Assembly: GCA_025559845.1 (NCBI GenBank)
Contig: CP048470.1
Span: forward strand, 1,659,001-1,723,000
From: Agrobacterium tumefaciens
GTDB lineage: Bacteria; Pseudomonadota; Alphaproteobacteria; Rhizobiales; Rhizobiaceae
Direction of reading: 5' to 3'
DNA length: 64,000 bases
The notes under the pieces were generated by a model. That model was given only the letters and a program-made list of their open reading frames with translations. It had not been told where the DNA came from and did no database searches. The position numbers and the translations under genes are program-made. Positions 36,534 to 46,365 of the stretch are shown in pieces; position 1 is the first letter of the stretch, and each line of letters opens with the position of its first letter.

Positions 36534-36565
36534 CGAAGGCCCTTCGTATTTGCACCCGTTCGATT

Positions 36566-37144
36566 TTATCTGTTCTGGCCGGGGACCCAGAGGATATCGG
36601 CTTTACCGGTATCGTTTGCATAGCGCGCGGCGACGAACAGGAAATCCGAGAGACGGTTGGCATATTTGATGGCTGCCGCGCTAACAGTTTCGTTTTCGCT
36701 AACGGACAGTTCAACCATCAGCCTTTCTGCTCTCCGGCAGATGGTGCGTGCCAGATGCAGATGTGCGGCTGCCGCACTGCCGCCCGGCAATACGAAGGAG
36801 GTCAACGGTTCAAGCTTGTCATTGAGCTGATCGATCTCGTTTTCCAGGCGTGTCACCTGGCTTTCGACGATGCGTAACGGTTCCCAGGCGGGTGGCTCAT
36901 TCGTTTCCGGCGTTGCAAGATCGGCGCCAAGGTCGAAGAGGTCGTTCTGAATGCGAAACAGCATCGCATCGACATCCGCCATGTCCTTCGTATAGAGGCG
37001 CGCGACACCAATGGAGGAGTTCGTTTCGTCGACCGTACCGTAGGCTTCAACGCGCAAGTCATACTTGAGACGGCGCGGTCCCGATACCAGTGCTGTTGTG
37101 CCCTTGTCACCGGTACGGGTATAGATCTTGTTGAGTTTCACCAT
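36566..37144 (-). CDS. Cob(I)yrinic acid a,c-diamide adenosyltransferase, PduO type
   Basis: A 192-residue PduO-type ATP:cob(I)alamin adenosyltransferase. The ATP-binding N terminus YTRTGDKGTTALVSG and the C-terminal RRAERLMVELSVSE are the conserved parts. It makes the adenosyl form of B12 and fits the cobS-cobT genes elsewhere in the window. The start at 37144 (MVKLNKIYTRTG) is preferred to 37156. Preceded by the twin-membrane protein gene with a 1-nt gap. Confidence 0.9.
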   Translation of the reverse strand: MVKLNKIYTRTGDKGTTALVSGPRRLKYDLRVEAYGTVDETNSSIGVARLYTKDMADVDAMLFRIQNDLFDLGADLATPETNEPPAWEPLRIVESQVTRLENEIDQLNDKLEPLTSFVLPGGSAAAAHLHLARTICRRAERLMVELSVSENETVSAAAIKYANRLSDFLFVAARYANDTGKADILWVPGQNR

Positions 37145-37145
37145 G

Positions 37146-37343
37146 TCAACGGCCACCGCCTGTCAGCCAAAGCGTCAGCATGATGAGGACGATGGCAACA
37201 GCCTGAAGCAGAAGACGAAGCTGCATCAGCTTGTTTGAGCGGTTGGCATCCTGACCTTTCAGCATGTTGAAGAGCCCCTTTATCAGCACGATGACAACGA
37301 GGCCCATGACAATCAGGGCGAGAACGGTGGTGAAACCGGACAT
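37146..37343 (-). CDS. Twin-transmembrane small protein, HIG1-like
   Basis: A 65-residue protein with two membrane segments (about 6-26 and 46-61) around a basic loop KGQDANRSNKLMQLR. It resembles the bacterial HIG1-domain family, which in mitochondria associates with cytochrome c oxidase. The bacterial role is not established. It is tightly linked to the adenosyltransferase gene (1-nt gap). Confidence 0.8.
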   Translation of the reverse strand: MSGFTTVLALIVMGLVVIVLIKGLFNMLKGQDANRSNKLMQLRLLLQAVAIVLIMLTLWLTGGGR

Positions 37344-37358
37344 ACGGGGTGTTCCTCC

Positions 37359-38192
37359 TCAATCGAACCTGCGCAGCAGACGGTAGAACAATCCGGCAGG
37401 CAAAAGCCGTTTCAGCAGCAGACCCTGCTTGGCTGGAACGGTGACGGGATAATGGGGTTTGGGATTGGCGGCGGTCAAGGCGTGTTTCAACACATGGTAG
37501 ACGGCGTCCGGGCCGAGCTTGTGGCGATTGACTGGTCCCGATCCGTCCATCCGCGCAAGCTGGCGTTTGTATTCCGTCGCGTGAGCGGAATTTTCGAGAT
37601 CGATATTATCCTTGATGTGAGCAAGCGCCGTTGCCGTAAATTTCGAGGCAATTGGGCCCGGCTCGATCAGGCTGACATGAATGCCGCTGCCTTGAAGCTC
37701 CATACGCAACGTGACCCCGAGGCCTTCGATGGCGAATTTGGAGGCGGTATATGCTCCGCGATATCGGTAGGGAACCAATCCCAGGATGGACGAGCAATGC
37801 ACGATGCGGCCCTGGCCTTGCTTGCGCATGAAGGGAAGAACCTGGCGGGTCAGGTCATGCCAGCCAAAGACGTTGGTTTCAAACTGCCGCCTTAACGCTT
37901 CAACCGGCAAATCCTCGACCGCGCCCGGCTGGCCGTAGGCGCCATTGTTGAAAAGCGCGTCAATGCGCCCTCCGGTTCTTTCGGCAACTGTCTTGACCAA
38001 AGCTGCGATCGTCTCCGGCTTGGTATAGTCCATGATGAGGGTTTCAATGCCCTGATTTTCCAGCGCGGCCATGTCGACGATGTGGCGGACTGTTGCGAAA
38101 ACCCGCCAACCATCGCGGTGCAATGCGCCTGCACAAAAAGCACCGATACCTGAGGAGCATCCGGTAATGATGATGACGGGCTTTTCGGACAT
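37359..38192 (-). CDS. SDR-family oxidoreductase
   Basis: A 277-residue short-chain dehydrogenase. The cofactor motif is TGCSSGIG, NNGAYG is the NNAG-like element, and the catalytic YTASKFA (YxxxK) with the upstream Ser in HCSSILG is intact. The substrate is not predictable. The start at 38192 is preferred to one at 38399 whose extra residues do not look coding. It lies 15 nt upstream of the HIG1-like gene on the same strand. Confidence 0.88.
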   Translation of the reverse strand: MSEKPVIIITGCSSGIGAFCAGALHRDGWRVFATVRHIVDMAALENQGIETLIMDYTKPETIAALVKTVAERTGGRIDALFNNGAYGQPGAVEDLPVEALRRQFETNVFGWHDLTRQVLPFMRKQGQGRIVHCSSILGLVPYRYRGAYTASKFAIEGLGVTLRMELQGSGIHVSLIEPGPIASKFTATALAHIKDNIDLENSAHATEYKRQLARMDGSGPVNRHKLGPDAVYHVLKHALTAANPKPHYPVTVPAKQGLLLKRLLPAGLFYRLLRRFD

Positions 38193-38370
38193 CGGATGCT
38201 CCGGATTTCGAATGAAACTTGCCCTCGATGTTCGGGCACGGCTATTTGCTTTGCGTGAAAGCCTGTGCATTTCGGGAACCGAATGGTGGGCTTGTGCGCT
38301 GTACAAAACGAAGCTGATTTCCCATATTCGGGAAAGAGTTACAATTGAATTGCGGATGAGTGGAGGTGAC

Positions 38371-39318
38371 ATGGTTGCCGCAGTACGCCTGGCAGGCAAG
38401 GTTGCCTTCGACGCCTATTCCCATTTTACCGAGGATGACGGCTGGGCTATGGCGAGCCATATGGCACTCTCCATTCTGCTGGCACTGTTCCCTTTCCTGA
38501 TTTTCGGCACGGCGCTTGCCGGCTTTCTCGGTGCCGACCAGTTTTCGGAAACGGCAGTGCATCTGATCTTTGATATATGGCCGGAGACGATCGCTGCGCC
38601 GCTCGCTGCGCAGGTCCAGCAGGTCTTGACCATACCGCGTGGTGGCCTGCTGACTGTGTCTGTTCTGGCAGCGGCCTACTTTGCCTCGAACGGCGTCGAG
38701 GCTCTGCGAATTTCGTTGAACCGCGCCTACCGGGTTTCGGAGACGCGTTGGTGGTATGTGACGCGTCTGCTCAGTCTGTTTTACGTTCTGATTGCCGTCG
38801 TCGTGTTTGCCGGTATCAGCATTGTCCTGGTCGCGGTCCCGGTGGCTACATCACTTGCCGAACAGCGCTTTCCGTGGCTGACGGATATTCTCAACACTGT
38901 CTCGAGCCTCGGCTTATACGGCACGGTCTTCATGCTGATCGTAGGACTTATCGCGGCGCATCTGTGGCTCCCTGCGGGCAAACGCCGCATCTGGGATGTC
39001 TGGCCGGGCATTCTTCTGACGGTGCTGTTCTGGGCAATAGGCGCAGCGATCTTTGCCTATTATCTTTCCACCTTCGCCAATTACGCCGCCACTTATGCGG
39101 GCCTCGCCTCGGTTATGGTAGTTCTGGTGTTCCTCTATATGGTGGGGGTTATATTCATGCTGGGGGCAGAGGTGAATGCGGCACTCATGAAGTATAAGGT
39201 TCGTCAGATCATTCGCCGCAACATCAACGGATCAAGCCGCAATTCCCACACGGATGGCGATGACCGCTTGACGGCTGCGCCAGCGCGAGAGAGCCTCGCC
39301 GCTCAACAGGAAGAATGA
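38371..39318 (+). CDS. YihY/BrkB-family membrane protein
   Basis: A 315-residue protein with about six membrane segments. MASHMALSILLALFPFLIFG and the C-terminal YAATYAGLASVMVVLVFLYMVGVIF are the YihY/BrkB blocks. Once misnamed ribonuclease BN, the family is now regarded as membrane proteins of unclear transport or envelope function. The ATG at 38371 has GGAGG 6 nt upstream; an ATG at 38356 is an alternative. Confidence 0.85.
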   Translation: MVAAVRLAGKVAFDAYSHFTEDDGWAMASHMALSILLALFPFLIFGTALAGFLGADQFSETAVHLIFDIWPETIAAPLAAQVQQVLTIPRGGLLTVSVLAAAYFASNGVEALRISLNRAYRVSETRWWYVTRLLSLFYVLIAVVVFAGISIVLVAVPVATSLAEQRFPWLTDILNTVSSLGLYGTVFMLIVGLIAAHLWLPAGKRRIWDVWPGILLTVLFWAIGAAIFAYYLSTFANYAATYAGLASVMVVLVFLYMVGVIFMLGAEVNAALMKYKVRQIIRRNINGSSRNSHTDGDDRLTAAPARESLAAQQEE

Positions 39319-39325
39319 TCTCGGG

Positions 39326-40264
39326 TCATTTCCGCAGGCTCTTCCAGACGCGGTAGAAAACAATGACCACTGCTCCGACAGCAATGCCGAGCAAAGCTTG
39401 GAAGAGTGCCGAAACGAGCCAGTTTACTGCTCCATGACCTGCGGGAAGGGCATTTGCGGCGGCTTCTGCGGCATGTTCGATAAAGTGCTCCGGTTGGTGC
39501 AGTCCGAACGCTGCCAGGCCGTGAATGATAATGCTGCCGCCGACCCACAACATTGCAGCGGTTCCTATGGCAGCAAGCCAGGTCAGGAACACGGGGACCC
39601 CTTTCACGAGACCTCGACCGAACGACTTCATGAAGCCTGGGCCGTTTTCAGCCAAGTGTAGCCCAATATCGTCGGCTTTGACGATGAATGCGACGACGCC
39701 GTAAACTGCAACGGTTATCAATATGCCGACGGCTGCCAGAACGGCTGCCTGCGTATAAAGATCGGATGTGGAGACGCCTGCCAAGGTCAGAGCCATGATT
39801 TCGGCCGAGAGGATGAAGTCGGTGCGAATGGCACCGTTTACCTTTTGCGTTTCCAGTTCTGCGGCATCAATGGTTGCAGCTGCGACCTCGTCACCGGAGT
39901 GGTCGTGGCCGGCAAAATATTCATGCAGTTTTTCTGCGCCCTCAAAGCAAAGATAGGCGCCGCCAACCATCAGGAGCGGTGTGATGAGCGCAGGTGCAAA
40001 GTATCCCAGCAACAAGCAGATCGGCAGCAGAAATATGAGTTTGTTGCGAAGCGAGCCGAGCGTGATCCGCCAGATAATCGGCAGCTCCCTTTTGGGCGAA
40101 AGTCCGATGACATAGGCAGGTGTAACCGCTGTGTCGTCGATGACGACGCCCGCAGCCTTTGCACTTGCCTTTGCCGTTTGTGCGGCAACGTCATCAAGAG
40201 AAGCGGCGGCAAGCTTTGCAATAGCAGCTATGTCATCGAGCAGCGCAATCAAACCTGTAGCCAA
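39326..40264 (-). CDS. DUF808/YedI-family membrane protein
   Basis: A 312-residue protein with several membrane segments. MATGLIALLDDIAAIAKLAAASLDDVA and the repeated AKAAGVVIDDTAVTP region are typical of DUF808. Function is unknown. It converges on YihY with 7 nt between stop codons. Its upstream side opens the longest non-coding stretch of the window. Confidence 0.85.
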   Translation of the reverse strand: MATGLIALLDDIAAIAKLAAASLDDVAAQTAKASAKAAGVVIDDTAVTPAYVIGLSPKRELPIIWRITLGSLRNKLIFLLPICLLLGYFAPALITPLLMVGGAYLCFEGAEKLHEYFAGHDHSGDEVAAATIDAAELETQKVNGAIRTDFILSAEIMALTLAGVSTSDLYTQAAVLAAVGILITVAVYGVVAFIVKADDIGLHLAENGPGFMKSFGRGLVKGVPVFLTWLAAIGTAAMLWVGGSIIIHGLAAFGLHQPEHFIEHAAEAAANALPAGHGAVNWLVSALFQALLGIAVGAVVIVFYRVWKSLRK

Positions 40265-40611
40265 TTTTCTCTCCTTTGAGTCCCCTGAAACAGCGCGTGA
40301 ACTTAGCGTGCTCGCCTTTGGTAATCCAACTGGTTTCTTCTGCCGTGCGTGAAGAAATACCGCTTACACTTCTGTCGTGATGCACCCGATTTCGGGAGTG
40401 TTCGCAATATAGTGAAAACGGATGAGGCTTCGGTGTCGCCATCAGAACAGCCTGCGGCGTTGATCCATGCCAGTCTGTTGTCCGGTGTGAGGTTTAAAGC
40501 AACGTGCGACATCGCAATGGCTGCTTGTTTCGGCAAATGCTTGTCGCGCAGCTTAGATTTTCATCAGGTTATTACATTGCGCAATTACGCGTCATTTCTT
40601 GGAAATTTCAG

Positions 40612-40626
40612 TTATCATAATGATAA
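40612..40626. promoter_or_regulatory. 15-bp perfect palindrome (TTATCAT-N-ATGATAA)
   Basis: It has a perfect 7-bp arm each side of one base. Its GATAAT content recalls Fur-family boxes, though the arrangement is not a full match. Confidence 0.4.
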
Positions 40627-40630
40627 TCAA

Positions 40631-40650
40631 TATGAAATTGTAGTTTCATA
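40631..40650. promoter_or_regulatory. Candidate RpiR operator
   Basis: TATGAAA and TTTCATA, perfect 7-bp arms with a 6-bp spacer, lie 75 bp upstream of the binding-protein start. RpiR-type regulators of similar importers use palindromes of this style, and an RpiR gene ends this operon. The link is inference. Confidence 0.45.
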
Positions 40651-40724
40651 CAAACTGGCATGAAATCTGCATCCTCTTTTTCGACTGGGCAGGGGCCCAG
40701 GGGCAAACAAAAAGAGGGAACAGC

Positions 40725-42371
40725 ATGATGCAGATATCCGGGAAGACGCCTCCTATGCTCAAAGGTCTGCGGATGGCAGCGCTGGCGGGCGCCGCCATGG
40801 TCTCGCTGATGGCCGGACATGTGTCTGAAGCCCTGGCGGCCGGGACGCTTCGTATCGGCATGACCGCCTCCGACATACCGCTCACCACCGGCCAGACCGA
40901 CCAGGGTGGCGAAGGCCAGCGCTTCATGGGATACACGCTTTATAACGCCTTGATCGAATGGGACCTTTCGAGCGCAGACAAGCCGTCTGCTCTGATCCCG
41001 GCGCTTGCGACCTCGTGGGACGTCGATCAGTCTGACAAGACCAAGTGGACGTTCAAACTGCGTGATGGCGTCAAATTCCATGACGGCAGCACATTCGATG
41101 CCGCAGCAGTGGTCTGGAACCTCGACAAGCTGTTGGTGACGGACGCGCCTCAGTTCGACAAGCGTCAGTCGGCACAGGGCAAGTCCCGCATTCCAGCGGT
41201 TGCCTCCTACAAGGTCATTGATCCGCTGACGGTTGAAATCGTCACCAAGACCCCGGATGCGACGCTTCCCTACCAGTTGAGCTGGGTTCTCATGTCCTCG
41301 CCTGCAAACTGGGAAGCTCAGGGCAAGAACTGGGATGCCGTTGCCCAGAAGCCTTCCGGGACAGGTCCATGGAAAATGGAAAGCGGCTTCACGCCGCGTG
41401 AGCGGGCTGAATTGACCCCCAACAAGGAATATTGGGACAAGGCGCGCGTTCCGAAGCTCGACAAGCTTGTCCTTGTACCCCTTCCCGAGCCAAACACCCG
41501 CGTGGCTGCTCTGCGCTCTGGTCAGGTGGACTGGATCGAGGCGCCTGCGCCGGATTCGGTCAAGTCGCTGAAAGATGCCGGTTTCAGCATCGTCACCAAT
41601 TCCTACCCACATAACTGGACGTGGCATCTCTCGCGCGTTGAGGGATCGCCGTGGAACGATATCCGCGTTCGCAAGGCTGCCAACCTTGCCGTTGATCGCG
41701 AAGGCCTCAATGAACTGCTCGGCGGTCTTTCCGTCCCGGCCCAGGGGTATTTGCCACCTGGCCATCAGTGGTTCGGCAAGCCGACGTTCAAGCTCGAATA
41801 CAATGTCGAGGAAGCCAAAAAACTGATGGCCGAAGCTGGCTACGGGCCGGACAAACCCATCACCACGAAGGTTGTTATCTCTTCCTCAGGTTCTGGCCAG
41901 ATGCTGCCGCTCGCCATGAACGAATACATCCAGCAGACACTATCGGAAATCGGCATAAACGTCGAATATGAGGTTGCCGACTGGAATACTGTGATCAACA
42001 TCTGGCGCGCCGGTGCCAAGGACCCGAGCGCAAAGGGCGCCACGGCCGTAAACTACAGCTACTTCATCCAGGACCCTTTCACGGCATTGATCCGTCAGTC
42101 GCAGTGCAATCTGGCGCCACCAAATGGCACCAACTGGGGTTATTACTGTGACCAGGACATGGACGCCCTGTTCAACCAGGTACGCACCACCTTCGATGCG
42201 GCTGAGCAGGACAAGGTGCTCCAGAAGATCCACGAGAAATATGTCGACGACGCGCTTTTCTTGATGGTGACACATGACGTCAACCCGCGCGCCATGTCCA
42301 CCAAGGTCAAGGGCTTCGTTCAGGCACAGAACTGGTTCCAGGACTTTTCGACGATCTCTATCGATCCCTGA
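40725..42371 (+). CDS. Peptide/nickel-type ABC transporter substrate-binding protein
   Basis: A 548-residue SBP_bac_5 family periplasmic binding protein with a Sec signal peptide (cleavage near residue 39, SEALAAG). The segment from TLRIG to about residue 540 carries the typical blocks (ALATSWDVDQSD, FKLRDGVKFHDGS, NIWRAGAK). It delivers an oligopeptide or related amino-acid derivative to the permeases that follow. AGAGGGAAC precedes the start. A 77-nt gap with a strong hairpin separates it from the permease gene. Confidence 0.88.
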   Translation: MMQISGKTPPMLKGLRMAALAGAAMVSLMAGHVSEALAAGTLRIGMTASDIPLTTGQTDQGGEGQRFMGYTLYNALIEWDLSSADKPSALIPALATSWDVDQSDKTKWTFKLRDGVKFHDGSTFDAAAVVWNLDKLLVTDAPQFDKRQSAQGKSRIPAVASYKVIDPLTVEIVTKTPDATLPYQLSWVLMSSPANWEAQGKNWDAVAQKPSGTGPWKMESGFTPRERAELTPNKEYWDKARVPKLDKLVLVPLPEPNTRVAALRSGQVDWIEAPAPDSVKSLKDAGFSIVTNSYPHNWTWHLSRVEGSPWNDIRVRKAANLAVDREGLNELLGGLSVPAQGYLPPGHQWFGKPTFKLEYNVEEAKKLMAEAGYGPDKPITTKVVISSSGSGQMLPLAMNEYIQQTLSEIGINVEYEVADWNTVINIWRAGAKDPSAKGATAVNYSYFIQDPFTALIRQSQCNLAPPNGTNWGYYCDQDMDALFNQVRTTFDAAEQDKVLQKIHEKYVDDALFLMVTHDVNPRAMSTKVKGFVQAQNWFQDFSTISIDP

Positions 42372-42383
42372 TTTTTGCGCAGC

Positions 42384-42412
42384 GACAGGGCGGGTCATGG
42401 ACCCGCCCTGTC
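42384..42412 (+). terminator. Strong hairpin after the binding-protein gene (attenuator type)
   Basis: A perfect 13-bp stem (first arm GACAGGGCGGGTC, loop ATG) lies 12 nt past the stop and before the first permease, with no T-run. Such hairpins usually raise binding-protein mRNA over the downstream genes. Confidence 0.8.
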
Positions 42413-42448
42413 ATTTCCGATGCCCGATCTGACCCTCACGAGGACATC

Positions 42449-43402
42449 ATGCTGCTCTACGCGCTAAAACGACTGTTGCATGTCATTCCCGTCACGATCG
42501 GCGTGAGCATTGTCTGCTTCATGCTGATCCATATTGCCCCCGGCGATCCGCTTGCCGCGATCTTGCCTTCGGATGCCTCAGCGGAAATGCAGGCACAGAT
42601 GCGTGCGTTTTACGGTCTCGACCGCCCCTTGCCGGTGCAATATGCACTTTGGGTATGGCATGCGGTGCAGGGCGATCTCGGGACGTCGATTGCAACCGGC
42701 CGTCCTGTTCTCGCCGATATCATCGATGCGTCGATCAATTCGATCATTCTTGCCTTGTCCGCGGCAGTGATCGGCTTCGTTGGCGGGGCAACGCTCGGGT
42801 TTCTCGCCGGTGTCTTTCGCGGTGGATGGGTTGATCGCCTGTCGTCGGGCGTATCGATGCTTGGCGTCAGCGTGCCGCATTACTGGCTTGGCATGGTGCT
42901 GGTTATCACCTTTTCCGTTACGCTTGGCTGGTTGCCGGCAATGGGGGGCGGTCCGGGTGGGTCATCCGGTCGAAGCTTCAGTTGGGAATATCTCCAGTAT
43001 CTCGTCCTGCCGGCAGTCACCATGTCGGTCATTCCGATGGGGATCATCGCCCGGACGATCCGTTCTCTGGTGGCAGATATTCTTGCCCAGGATTTCACCC
43101 AGGCGCTTGCGGCCAAGGGACTGATGCGAGGTCATATTCTGCGCCATGTGGTGCGCAACGCCGCGCCAACAGCGCTGTCCGTGATGGGGCTGCAACTGGG
43201 GTATCTTCTTGGTGGGTCAATCCTGATCGAGACGGTATTTTCCTGGCCCGGCACCGGTTTTCTTCTGAATGGTGCAATCTTCACCCGTGATTTGCCGATC
43301 CTGCAAGGCACCATCCTGGTGCTTGCGATGTTTTTCGTTGTCCTCAACCTTCTGGTCGACGTGTTGCAGAGCGCCATCGATCCCCGTATCCAGAGGAGCT
43401 GA
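42449..43402 (+). CDS. Peptide ABC transporter permease, DppB-like
   Basis: A 317-residue membrane subunit with an N-terminal signal-like segment and about six membrane segments. The EAA-type loop (QALAAKGLMRGHILRHVVRNAAPT) contacts the ATPases. It forms the channel with the DppC-like gene 2 nt downstream. Confidence 0.92.
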   Translation: MLLYALKRLLHVIPVTIGVSIVCFMLIHIAPGDPLAAILPSDASAEMQAQMRAFYGLDRPLPVQYALWVWHAVQGDLGTSIATGRPVLADIIDASINSIILALSAAVIGFVGGATLGFLAGVFRGGWVDRLSSGVSMLGVSVPHYWLGMVLVITFSVTLGWLPAMGGGPGGSSGRSFSWEYLQYLVLPAVTMSVIPMGIIARTIRSLVADILAQDFTQALAAKGLMRGHILRHVVRNAAPTALSVMGLQLGYLLGGSILIETVFSWPGTGFLLNGAIFTRDLPILQGTILVLAMFFVVLNLLVDVLQSAIDPRIQRS

Positions 43403-43404
43403 CC

Positions 43405-44295
43405 ATGGTCGCCATCACCACAGCATCCGAAATTCCCGTCGAGAAAATTGCCAAGTCCCCCGGTTTCTGGAGCGGCGTTTTAAGACGTCTCTGTCGCGAT
43501 CCGGTCGCGATGGCGGCGCTGGCACTTCTCGTTCTCCTGGTGCTGATCGCTATCTTCGCACCGTATCTTGCGCCGTACGACCCGGCGAAGGGCAGTGTGA
43601 TCCGTCGTCTGAAACCGATTGGAACCGCGGGATACATTCTTGGAACCGACGAACTCGGGCGCGATATGCTGTCGCGTTTGATCCATGGTGCACGGCTGTC
43701 CCTGATCATGGGGGTGGTGCCGGTGCCGATCGCATTTGTGATCGGCTCGGCAATCGGCATCATTGCTGGCTACGCCGGTGGCCTGACCAACACACTCATC
43801 ATGCGCACGGTCGATGTGTTCTATGCCTTTCCATCAGTGCTTCTTGCCGTTGCCCTGTCGGGAGCACTCGGGTCCGGCCTCACAAACGCGCTGGTCTCTT
43901 TGACCGTTGTGTTCATTCCGCAGATCGCGCGCGTCGCAGAAAGCGTGACAACGCAGGTACGCAAGCTGGATTACGTCGATGCGGCGCGTGCGTCGGGTGC
44001 TCCAGCCTTCACCATCATTCGCGTGCACATCCTTGGAAACGTCCTAGGCCCGATTTTTGTCTTCGCCACGAGCCTGATTTCGGTGTCGATGATCCTCGCG
44101 TCCGGCCTGTCATTTCTGGGGCTGGGTGTGCGCCCGCCTGATGCAGAATGGGGGCTTATGCTCAATACGTTGCGCACGGCGATTTATACCAATCCCTTCG
44201 TCGCGGCTCTTCCCGGCGTGATGATTTTCATCACTTCGATCTGCTTCAACCTTTTCTCAGACGGGCTGCGCACAGCCATGGACGTGAAGTCATGA
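43405..44295 (+). CDS. Peptide ABC transporter permease, DppC-like
   Basis: A 296-residue permease with the N-terminal OppC_N segment and the EAA loop [21 protein letters not shown]. It ends in the usual [11 protein letters not shown] block. Its stop overlaps the start of the first ATPase (ATGA). Confidence 0.92.
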   Translation: MVAITTASEIPVEKIAKSPGFWSGVLRRLCRDPVAMAALALLVLLVLIAIFAPYLAPYDPAKGSVIRRLKPIGTAGYILGTDELGRDMLSRLIHGARLSLIMGVVPVPIAFVIGSAIGIIAGYAGGLTNTLIMRTVDVFYAFPSVLLAVALSGALGSGLTNALVSLTVVFIPQIARVAESVTTQVRKLDYVDAARASGAPAFTIIRVHILGNVLGPIFVFATSLISVSMILASGLSFLGLGVRPPDAEWGLMLNTLRTAIYTNPFVAALPGVMIFITSICFNLFSDGLRTAMDVKS

Positions 44296-45353
44296 TCAGC
44301 ATCGTAGGAAAACCGGCTTTCGAACTGCCTGTGGGTGAACGGGGCGGCCCTGCCCAGCCGTTGATCTCCGCTCGCGGGCTCCTCAAACACTTCCCGGTGA
44401 AGGGCAGTGGCTTTCTCAAACCAAAAAAAGTGGTGCGCGCGGTAGATGGGGTCGATTTCGATATCCTGAAAGGAGAGACACTCGGCGTCGTCGGTGAGAG
44501 CGGTTGCGGAAAGTCGACGACGGCACGCCTTCTCATGCAACTGATCGAGCCTGACGCAGGCGAAATTCTCTTCGACGGTGAAACGGTCGGGGGTGCCTTG
44601 CCGCTTTCTGCCTATCGCCGTCAGGTGCAGATGGTTTTTCAGGATAGTTACGCCTCCCTCAATCCAAGGCTGACGATCGAGGAATCCATTGCCTTTGCTC
44701 CACAGGTGCACGGAACGCCGGCTGCAAAGGCAATCGTGACGGCTCATGACCTGCTTCACCGGGTTGGTCTCGAGCCGTCACGGTTCGCAGGGCGCTATCC
44801 CCATGAGCTTTCCGGCGGTCAGCGCCAACGCGTCAATATCGCCCGCGCTCTTGCGCTGGAGCCCCGGCTTGTCATTCTGGATGAGGCGGTCTCTGCCCTC
44901 GACAAATCGGTGGAGGCGCAGGTGCTCAACTTGCTTCTCGATCTTAAACGCGACTTCGGTCTCACCTATCTGTTCATCTCGCACGACCTCAACGTCGTCC
45001 GCTTCATGTGCGATCGGGTCATGGTCATGTATCTCGGGAAGGTGGCGGAAGTCGGCAGTCGCGACGCGATTTACGGAAATACAACACATCCCTATTCGGC
45101 GGCACTTTTGGCCTCTATGCCGAAGATGGACCCGGCCGAGCGAACCGAAGCGCCGCCGTTGACGGGCGATCCGCCGAACCCGATCGATCCACCGTCCGGT
45201 TGCCGTTTCCACACCCGCTGCAGTCTTGCGGAGGATGTCTGCCAGCGGACTTTGCCACCGTTGACCGATATTTCCGGTGATCAGGCCGCAGCCTGTCTCA
45301 TGGCGGTCCCTGGCTCCGGTCATAGCCGCGCGCCTGTAATGATGGAGGCATGA
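44292..45353 (+). CDS. Peptide ABC transporter ATP-binding protein, DppF-like
   Basis: A 353-residue ATPase with Walker [12 protein letters not shown], signature [15 protein letters not shown] and Walker [11 protein letters not shown], where AV replaces the usual PT. The C-terminal oligopeptide-type domain includes [15 protein letters not shown]. The start at 44292 is chosen because an open frame upstream lies inside the permease gene. Confidence 0.92.
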   Translation: MISIVGKPAFELPVGERGGPAQPLISARGLLKHFPVKGSGFLKPKKVVRAVDGVDFDILKGETLGVVGESGCGKSTTARLLMQLIEPDAGEILFDGETVGGALPLSAYRRQVQMVFQDSYASLNPRLTIEESIAFAPQVHGTPAAKAIVTAHDLLHRVGLEPSRFAGRYPHELSGGQRQRVNIARALALEPRLVILDEAVSALDKSVEAQVLNLLLDLKRDFGLTYLFISHDLNVVRFMCDRVMVMYLGKVAEVGSRDAIYGNTTHPYSAALLASMPKMDPAERTEAPPLTGDPPNPIDPPSGCRFHTRCSLAEDVCQRTLPPLTDISGDQAAACLMAVPGSGHSRAPVMMEA

Positions 45354-45356
45354 CCC

Positions 45357-46322
45357 ATGCAGAATGATGCGATGATCGATATCAACAACCTTTCGGTGAC
45401 ATTTCGGCGTGGCGGAAAGGCGGTGAAGGCCGTCAACGGTGTCAGCCTGTCCGTCAAACCAGGAGAAGTGGTCGCATTGCTCGGTGAATCCGGTTCGGGC
45501 AAGAGCGTGACGATGCGCTCGTTGTTGCGGCTTCATCCCAAGGGAACCTTGATTGAAGGCGGCATGACAGTCGATGGGCGTGATGTCTTGGGGCTCTCCA
45601 ACCGTGCGCTTGCCGATTTGCGAGGGGCTGTGGTCTCGATGGTTTTTCAGGAGCCTCGTCTTGCACTTGATCCCGTCTACACGGTGGGTCGGCAGATAGA
45701 GGAGACCATCATGCGGCATGAAAAGGTGTCCCGCAGTGTGGCTGCAGAACGGGCGCTCGCGCTGTTCCAGAAGGTCCGTATCCCCTCGCCAGAGCGGCGT
45801 CTTGCCAATTATCCTCACGAAATGTCAGGAGGTATGCTTCAGCGTGCCATGATCGCGATGGCGCTTGCGTGCAATCCGAAAGTCCTGTTGGCCGACGAGC
45901 CGACGACAGCACTGGACGCGACAGTGCAGATCCAGATCCTGCTGCTTATTCGTGAACTCCAACGCGAATATGGCCTGTCCGTCATCTTCGTGACCCACGA
46001 TATTGGCGTGGCGGCTGAAGTGGCAGATCGTATTGCTGTCATGTATGCGGGCCGTATAGTGGAGGAGGGGGTGGTTGGCGATATCATCCGTAACCCGCGC
46101 CATCCCTATACAAAAGGTCTGCTTGGCGCGCGTGTCGAACTCGCCGATGGACGTGATCGACTGATCACCATTCCTGGGGCACCACCCGATCTGGCCGCTA
46201 TGCCGCCGGGGTGTGCTTTCGCACCGCGCTGTACGCAGGTCACGGATCTCTGCCGCACGCAGGTTCCGCCACTCGCGCCACTTTCCGGCGGGGCGGGTGT
46301 CGCATGTCTTTTCCCGAATTGA
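45357..46322 (+). CDS. Peptide ABC transporter ATP-binding protein, DppD-like
   Basis: A 321-residue partner ATPase: Walker A GESGSGKSVTM, signature MSGGMLQRAMIAMAL, Walker B LLADEPTTALD, and the C-terminal GCAFAPRCTQVTDLC motif. Together with the preceding gene it powers the importer. Confidence 0.92.
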   Translation: MQNDAMIDINNLSVTFRRGGKAVKAVNGVSLSVKPGEVVALLGESGSGKSVTMRSLLRLHPKGTLIEGGMTVDGRDVLGLSNRALADLRGAVVSMVFQEPRLALDPVYTVGRQIEETIMRHEKVSRSVAAERALALFQKVRIPSPERRLANYPHEMSGGMLQRAMIAMALACNPKVLLADEPTTALDATVQIQILLLIRELQREYGLSVIFVTHDIGVAAEVADRIAVMYAGRIVEEGVVGDIIRNPRHPYTKGLLGARVELADGRDRLITIPGAPPDLAAMPPGCAFAPRCTQVTDLCRTQVPPLAPLSGGAGVACLFPN

Positions 46323-46365
46323 TAAAAACCAGATAGGGCGGGTGGCCCCTCGTGGTCTCGCAGGA

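Larger units (their letters stand above)
40265..40724. other. 460-bp intergenic region ahead of the first peptide importer
   Basis: No gene is convincing here; the open frames in it lack ribosome sites and family similarity. The right part is AT-rich and holds a cluster of inverted repeats listed separately: ATTTC-N3-GAAAT (40594-40606), TTATCAT-N-ATGATAA (40612-40626) and the TATGAAA palindrome (40631-40650). The left part holds only the DUF808 leader. Confidence 0.7.

Noticed and set aside
40349..40663. 104-codon frame in the 460-bp gap
   Set aside because: It runs through the palindrome cluster, lacks a ribosome site and has no recognisable similarity.
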